In this document: positions 14,325-17,108 of the stretch, one piece after another | How the letters are laid out: the number at the start of each line of letters is the position of its first letter | Numbering within the stretch: position 1 is the stretch's first letter | NCBI GenBank assembly: GCA_964589725.1 | Contig: CAZPUJ010000017.1 | Span: 1-17,108, forward strand | Direction: 5' to 3' | DNA length: 17,108 nt | Source of the DNA: CAYSHJ01 sp964589725 | Lineage (GTDB): Bacteria > Planctomycetota > Planctomycetia > Planctomycetales > Planctomycetaceae | Made by a program: the position numbers and the translations under genes | Notes under the pieces: generated by a model | Seen by the model: the letters and a program-made list of their open reading frames with translations, nothing else | Told to the model about the DNA's origin: nothing | Database searches by the model: none

Positions 14325-15786
14325 ATGCTCGAATTGCACCCGCTCGCCACCAGAGGTTCGCCCGCTTGCCGGCCGATTCGCGCGATGGCGTGGTTGGTGT
14401 GCGTGCTGCTGGTTGTGGTTGGCTCGGGGATCTATGTTCTGTTCAATCAATCGCGAGTGTCTCGCGTCGTGGTGCCGAAGTTTGAGATCGGTGGCAAGGT
14501 CGTCGTGCAAGTCGTGGGGCCGGACGGTCTGCCGTTGGAAGGGGTGATGGTGACTCCGTGCGGCCTGCGATCCGACCAGGATCCCAGTTCCGGTTTTGGT
14601 TGGTCAGAAAAGCAGCACGGTCCGTCGGCCACCGTTTTGACGGACGCTCGCGGAATGGCCGAGATTCCGTATCCAAAATGGACCGTGCTCGAATCGGCCA
14701 TGCTCACCAGCGGGATCATTGTCGCGGTCGAGCACACCGGCTTCGTTTCCCAATGGCAAGTCGAGTGCCCCATCGGTTCGACCGTTCCTCAGGTGCAGCT
14801 CTCCGACGGCGGCCGAGTTCGCTTGCGGGTGTTTCGCAGCGATCAAACCAATCCTGTGACGGACTTCCTGGCGGACATCAGCGGGCGAGGTTACCGGAAG
14901 GAATGGACGCTCGACGGGGACGCCCGGGTGTCGCCGGTTTTGCCGCTGGAGGAACGATTATGCCGGGTGGTTCACTTCGACAAAATACGCGGTACACAGT
15001 TCAGCGAGTTGATTCACTTCTCTTCCGCGGCGGGCAAGACTGAAGACTTGGAGGTCCGCTTGCAACCCGGTTTGAAAGTCCGTGGTCGACTGGCTGCCTC
15101 AGTGCCGCGCCCGGTGAGCAACGGGTTTGTCGTCGCGGTGATCGCCGATGAGACCACGGACGGTGACTACGACAAATGCCTGAACTGGCAAGATTGGGTC
15201 GCGATCTCGGAACAGGGCGAGTTCGATTTCGCGGCTCTGCCATTCGCGAGCGAGGTTCGCTTGCTGACATTTTGCGACGGCTTTGTCTCACAACAGCCGG
15301 CACCGGCCGACCTCCCCGAGCACATGCGTCGGAATCAGGCTTGGATTTCGATGCCACAGTGCTTCAAGGTCAGCGGATCGGAAGTGGTTGCAGAAGTCGC
15401 GATGGAGCCGGCTGCGAGTGCTCGCTTTCAAGTCGTCGACGCACGCGGCCTGCCTTTGGAAGGAGTCGATGTGGGAGTCTCGCCCAATGTCATCTATTCG
15501 ACGGGCAGCACCATCTTCGGCCAATCCCGCCGGCGAAGTGCTGATCAAAAACATCCCGGCTCGCGGCAAGCAACGCGTGGAAGTCTACCACGACAAGTTC
15601 GTCGTCCGAGGCCAATCGCGTCCGCCCTATTGCGCGGAGATTTCCATCGAGCTCAAGCCGGGACTCACCGAGTCGATGACGATTTCGATGCAGCCAAAAC
15701 CAGTCCTCACGCCGGAAATGTTGCTCCCTCCACAGCCCTCGCTGTTCGATCGGATCAAGGACTGGCTGAGGCAGCGATTGCCGTGA
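14325..15786 (+). CDS. Membrane-anchored protein with carboxypeptidase-regulatory-like segments, frameshifted
   Basis: GAGGAG (14316-14321) precedes the ATG. The protein has a single N-terminal transmembrane segment (about 21-40), then an extracytoplasmic region with beta-sandwich features. Two similar segments, GPDGLPLEGVMV (65-76) and DARGLPLEGVDVGV (from about 372), are typical of carboxypeptidase-regulatory-like/Cna-B-type domains that bind carbohydrate or peptide in surface proteins. The frame breaks near 15503-15505 (a GGG): after YSTG the original frame becomes Arg/Ser-rich and runs on to 15911, into the next gene. The +1 frame continues sensibly as APSSANPAGEVLIKNIPARG to WLRQRLP, stopping at 15786. 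Removing one G would give YSTAAPSSANPAGEVL and a protein of 486 residues. This is either a sequencing error or a recent pseudogene. If read without correction, the frame ends at 15911. Confidence 0.7.
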
Positions 15787-15798
15787 CGAAGGCTGTGA

Positions 15799-15827
15799 TT
15801 CGCTCGGCATCTGACGGCCAATACAAT
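15799..15827 (+). promoter_or_regulatory. Candidate promoter of the aspartic protease gene
   Basis: TACAAT (15822-15827) is a good -10 hexamer. A weak TTCGCT (15799-15804) lies 17 bases upstream. The pair sits in the gap between the frameshifted gene and the protease gene and fits a short leader before AAGGAG. Confidence 0.35.
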
Positions 15828-15855
15828 ACTCGCCTTCTGACGAAGGAGAATTGCC

Positions 15856-16305
15856 ATGACGCGAACCGAAAAGAATGTGGGAGCGAAACCGATGGGCCGA
15901 TTCGCCGTTGAGTTTGAAGTCGCCCACTTGACTGATGTCACTTTGGGCGAAGCGGGCGTGCTGGCACCTGACAAAGTTCGGCGCGCGAAAATCCAAAGGA
16001 TCGTCGATCCCGGAGCGACGGGGTTAGTTCTACCTCAATCGGTGGCAAAGGCGTTGGGGTTGAAGAAAACGGGAACCGTGACGGTGAAATATGCCGACCG
16101 TCGCACGGCGGTTCGTTCCACGACTCAAGGCGTACAAGTCGATCTGTTGGGACGTCGCAGCATCTTCACCGCCTCGATTGAACCTCGACGGCAAACAGCG
16201 CTGATCGGCGCAGTCGTGCTCGAGTTCCTGGACTTCCTGGTGGACGGCACCCACCACCGGCTCGCCCCGCGCGATTCGAAGACGATCATTTCCGAAGAGG
16301 AATGA
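15856..16305 (+). CDS. Retropepsin-like clan AA aspartic protease
   Basis: A 149-residue, single-domain protein without a signal peptide. The catalytic loop is IVDPGATGLVLP (49-60), equivalent to the D-[T/S]-G-[A/S] motif of retropepsins with Pro in place of Thr/Ser; D51 is the expected catalytic Asp. The second hydrophobic-Gly motif is ALIGAVVLEFLDFLVD (115-130), the retropepsin 'ILG' flap-side element. Such half-size proteases act as homodimers. The start at 15856 has a strong AAGGAG (15843-15848); Met13 (MGRFAVEFEV) marks the domain start and is an alternative. The substrate is unknown. The gene stands 71 bases upstream of a UPF0175 antitoxin-like gene in the same direction. Confidence 0.8.
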   Translation: MTRTEKNVGAKPMGRFAVEFEVAHLTDVTLGEAGVLAPDKVRRAKIQRIVDPGATGLVLPQSVAKALGLKKTGTVTVKYADRRTAVRSTTQGVQVDLLGRRSIFTASIEPRRQTALIGAVVLEFLDFLVDGTHHRLAPRDSKTIISEEE

Positions 16306-16376
16306 CGGACAACCCGGCGGAGCATTAGACTGTGCACGGCCACGCTGACTGCTCTGTGTGAACGATCGAAGAGGCA

Positions 16377-16640
16377 ATGATGTCGCAGCAACTGACCATT
16401 GAATACGAAGACGATGTTCTCGCCACCTTGGGGTTGAGTCCTCGGGACTTCGCGGCGGAAGCCCGCTTTCTTCTAGCAGCGAAGTTATACGAGTTGGGCA
16501 GGCTGTCGTCGGGACAGGCCGCGAAGCTCTGCGGCTTGGATCGAGTAAGTTTTCTGTTCGGTCTGCGACGCGCCGGCATCGCTGTCAGCAACCTAAGTCC
16601 TGACGACCTCGACGACGACTTGCGTTTTGCCCATGCCTGA
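16377..16640 (+). CDS. UPF0175 family protein, probable antitoxin
   Basis: An 87-residue protein of the UPF0175 family, helix-turn-helix-like proteins commonly paired with PIN-like DUF3368 toxins. It has an N-terminal strand (QLTIEYEDDVLATLGLS), then the family core ARFLLAAKLYELGRLSSGQAAKLCGLDRVSFLFGLRRAGIAV, with the G-R-L-S-x-G-x-A-A signature at 40-48. GAGG (16371-16374) lies just before the start; an immediately following ATG (16380) is an alternative. The stop overlaps the start of the degraded toxin gene by eight bases, the usual translational coupling of such pairs. With the toxin destroyed, this would be an orphan antitoxin. Confidence 0.82.
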   Translation: MMSQQLTIEYEDDVLATLGLSPRDFAAEARFLLAAKLYELGRLSSGQAAKLCGLDRVSFLFGLRRAGIAVSNLSPDDLDDDLRFAHA

Positions 16641-16766
16641 AACCCTCGTCATTAACACCGGACCAATGATCGCGCTCGCTGAAGTGGGGTGGAAGCGATG
16701 CAATCCCGCGGCACATGGTTTCATCCGACACTCGTGGCTCGGCTGCTGGCCGAATTGGACGAGTAG
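16633..16766 (+). pseudogene. DUF3368 (PIN-like) toxin remnant with internal deletion
   Basis: ATG 16633 overlaps the end of the UPF0175 gene and opens MPETLVINTGPMIALAEV, matching the strongly conserved N-terminus of DUF3368 PIN-like nucleases (VINTGPLIALA, with the first catalytic Asp position as Asn). After 18 residues the homology stops. In another frame a typical C-terminal end appears (VEAMQSRGTWFHPTLVARLL, then AELDE, stop 16764-16766). The central part of the gene, normally well over 100 codons with the other catalytic acidic residues, is missing and the frame is shifted. The actual frame from the ATG reads on to 16788 (51 residues) and cannot be an active nuclease. Confidence 0.75.
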
Positions 16767-16799
16767 TTATTCCTTGTTCGAATGTTGAATGAGCGACCG

Positions 16800-17108
16800 A
16801 TGAACTGGCAAATCCAAGTCTTCATTTTGACGGGCCTCTTCGCGACTTCACCGACCTTCGCCACCGATTGGTCGCCGAAGAAGGCTCCGCTGATGACGCG
16901 GTGGGCGAAAGATGTTTCGCCGGAGAAGGTGCATCCGGAATATCCTCGGCCGCAGATGGTGCGGGAAAAGTGGGTCAATCTGAATGGGCTGTGGGATTAC
17001 GCCATCGTCGCGAGTGCCAATCAGCCGGAGGGCGCTAGCCCCCGGTTTGACTCCGTGAAACCCGAAAAGTGGAATGGAAAAATCCTCGTGCCGTTTCCAG
17101 TCGAGTCG
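16800..17108 (+). CDS. Glycoside hydrolase family 2 protein, N-terminal part (3' end outside window)
   Basis: The frame is open from ATG 16800 to the window end (103 codons). A signal peptide is clear (MNWQIQVFILTGLFATSPTFA, then TDW). It is followed by the GH2 sugar-binding domain entry: HPEYPRPQMVREKWVNLNGL then WDYAIV, and GKILVPFPVES, as in planctomycete beta-galactosidase/beta-glucuronidase-like enzymes that hydrolyse glycans outside the cytoplasm. The catalytic TIM barrel lies beyond the window, so the activity cannot be specified. Between the conserved blocks the sequence ANQPEGASPRFD coincides with an in-frame palindrome (17025-17045). The ribosome binding site is weak. The gene begins 11 bases after the last possible stop of the toxin remnant. 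Confidence 0.85.
   Translation, partial: MNWQIQVFILTGLFATSPTFATDWSPKKAPLMTRWAKDVSPEKVHPEYPRPQMVREKWVNLNGLWDYAIVASANQPEGASPRFDSVKPEKWNGKILVPFPVES
17025..17045. repeat. In-frame palindromic element inside the GH2 gene
   Basis: The 21-base segment CCGGAGGG-CGCTA-GCCCCCGG can pair its ends (six of the outer seven pairs) and resembles a short REP-type palindrome. It adds residues where GH2 N-terminal domains usually have a short variable loop. The boundaries of a larger element cannot be set from this single copy. Confidence 0.45.

Noticed and set aside
15506..15911. C-terminal continuation of the 528-codon frame
   Set aside because: After the GGG the product becomes Arg/Ser-rich and overlaps the protease start; the +1 frame carries the plausible coding sequence.

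Overview
The window looks like a chromosomal segment of a planctomycete (phylum Planctomycetota). The evidence is the C-terminal end of a DUF1559 protein, a secreted Cys/Ala-rich 'CAAP' protein, a glycoside hydrolase 2 start of planctomycete type, high GC, and many dispersed palindromic repeats at gene borders and inside genes. This placement is inferred from family knowledge and no 16S or marker phylogeny is present.

Layout. 1-953: the tail of a DUF1559 gene, a clear intrinsic terminator, a solo copy of a dispersed repeat, and a very long imperfect inverted repeat (783-960). 954-4159 (minus): obg GTPase followed by a Zn/Cd-type P1B ATPase, joined by an ATGA overlap. 4160-4744: no gene; it holds an inverted repeat and a strong minus-strand terminator. 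4745-5191 (minus): the secreted Cys-rich protein. 5431-8152 (plus): a polytopic membrane protein of unknown role, pyrF (orotidine-5'-phosphate decarboxylase) and an AlkA-like DNA glycosylase whose C-terminus runs into a palindromic repeat.

8174-14170 (plus) is the most interesting region. It holds a self-contained ABC export module: a perfect 8-bp inverted operator over a sigma70-like promoter, a YtrA-type GntR repressor, an ABC ATPase, an ABC-2 permease, a 758-residue fusion, and a 512-residue protein. The fusion joins a membrane-anchored extracytoplasmic domain to a second ABC-2 permease. The 512-residue protein is a paralogue of the fusion's N-terminal half. The last three genes are linked by ATGA overlaps. 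The expected assembly is an ATPase dimer with two unequal permeases plus two related ectodomain proteins, controlled by the repressor; the substrate is unknown.

14325-17108 (plus): a membrane-anchored protein with carboxypeptidase-regulatory-like segments, broken by a single-base frameshift; a small retropepsin-like aspartic protease; a UPF0175 antitoxin-like gene followed by a collapsed DUF3368 (PIN-type) toxin remnant; and the start of an exported glycoside hydrolase family 2 enzyme running off the end.

A second theme is the density of palindromic dispersed elements of several sequence families. They occur at gene ends, inside an operon, and in frame inside coding sequences.
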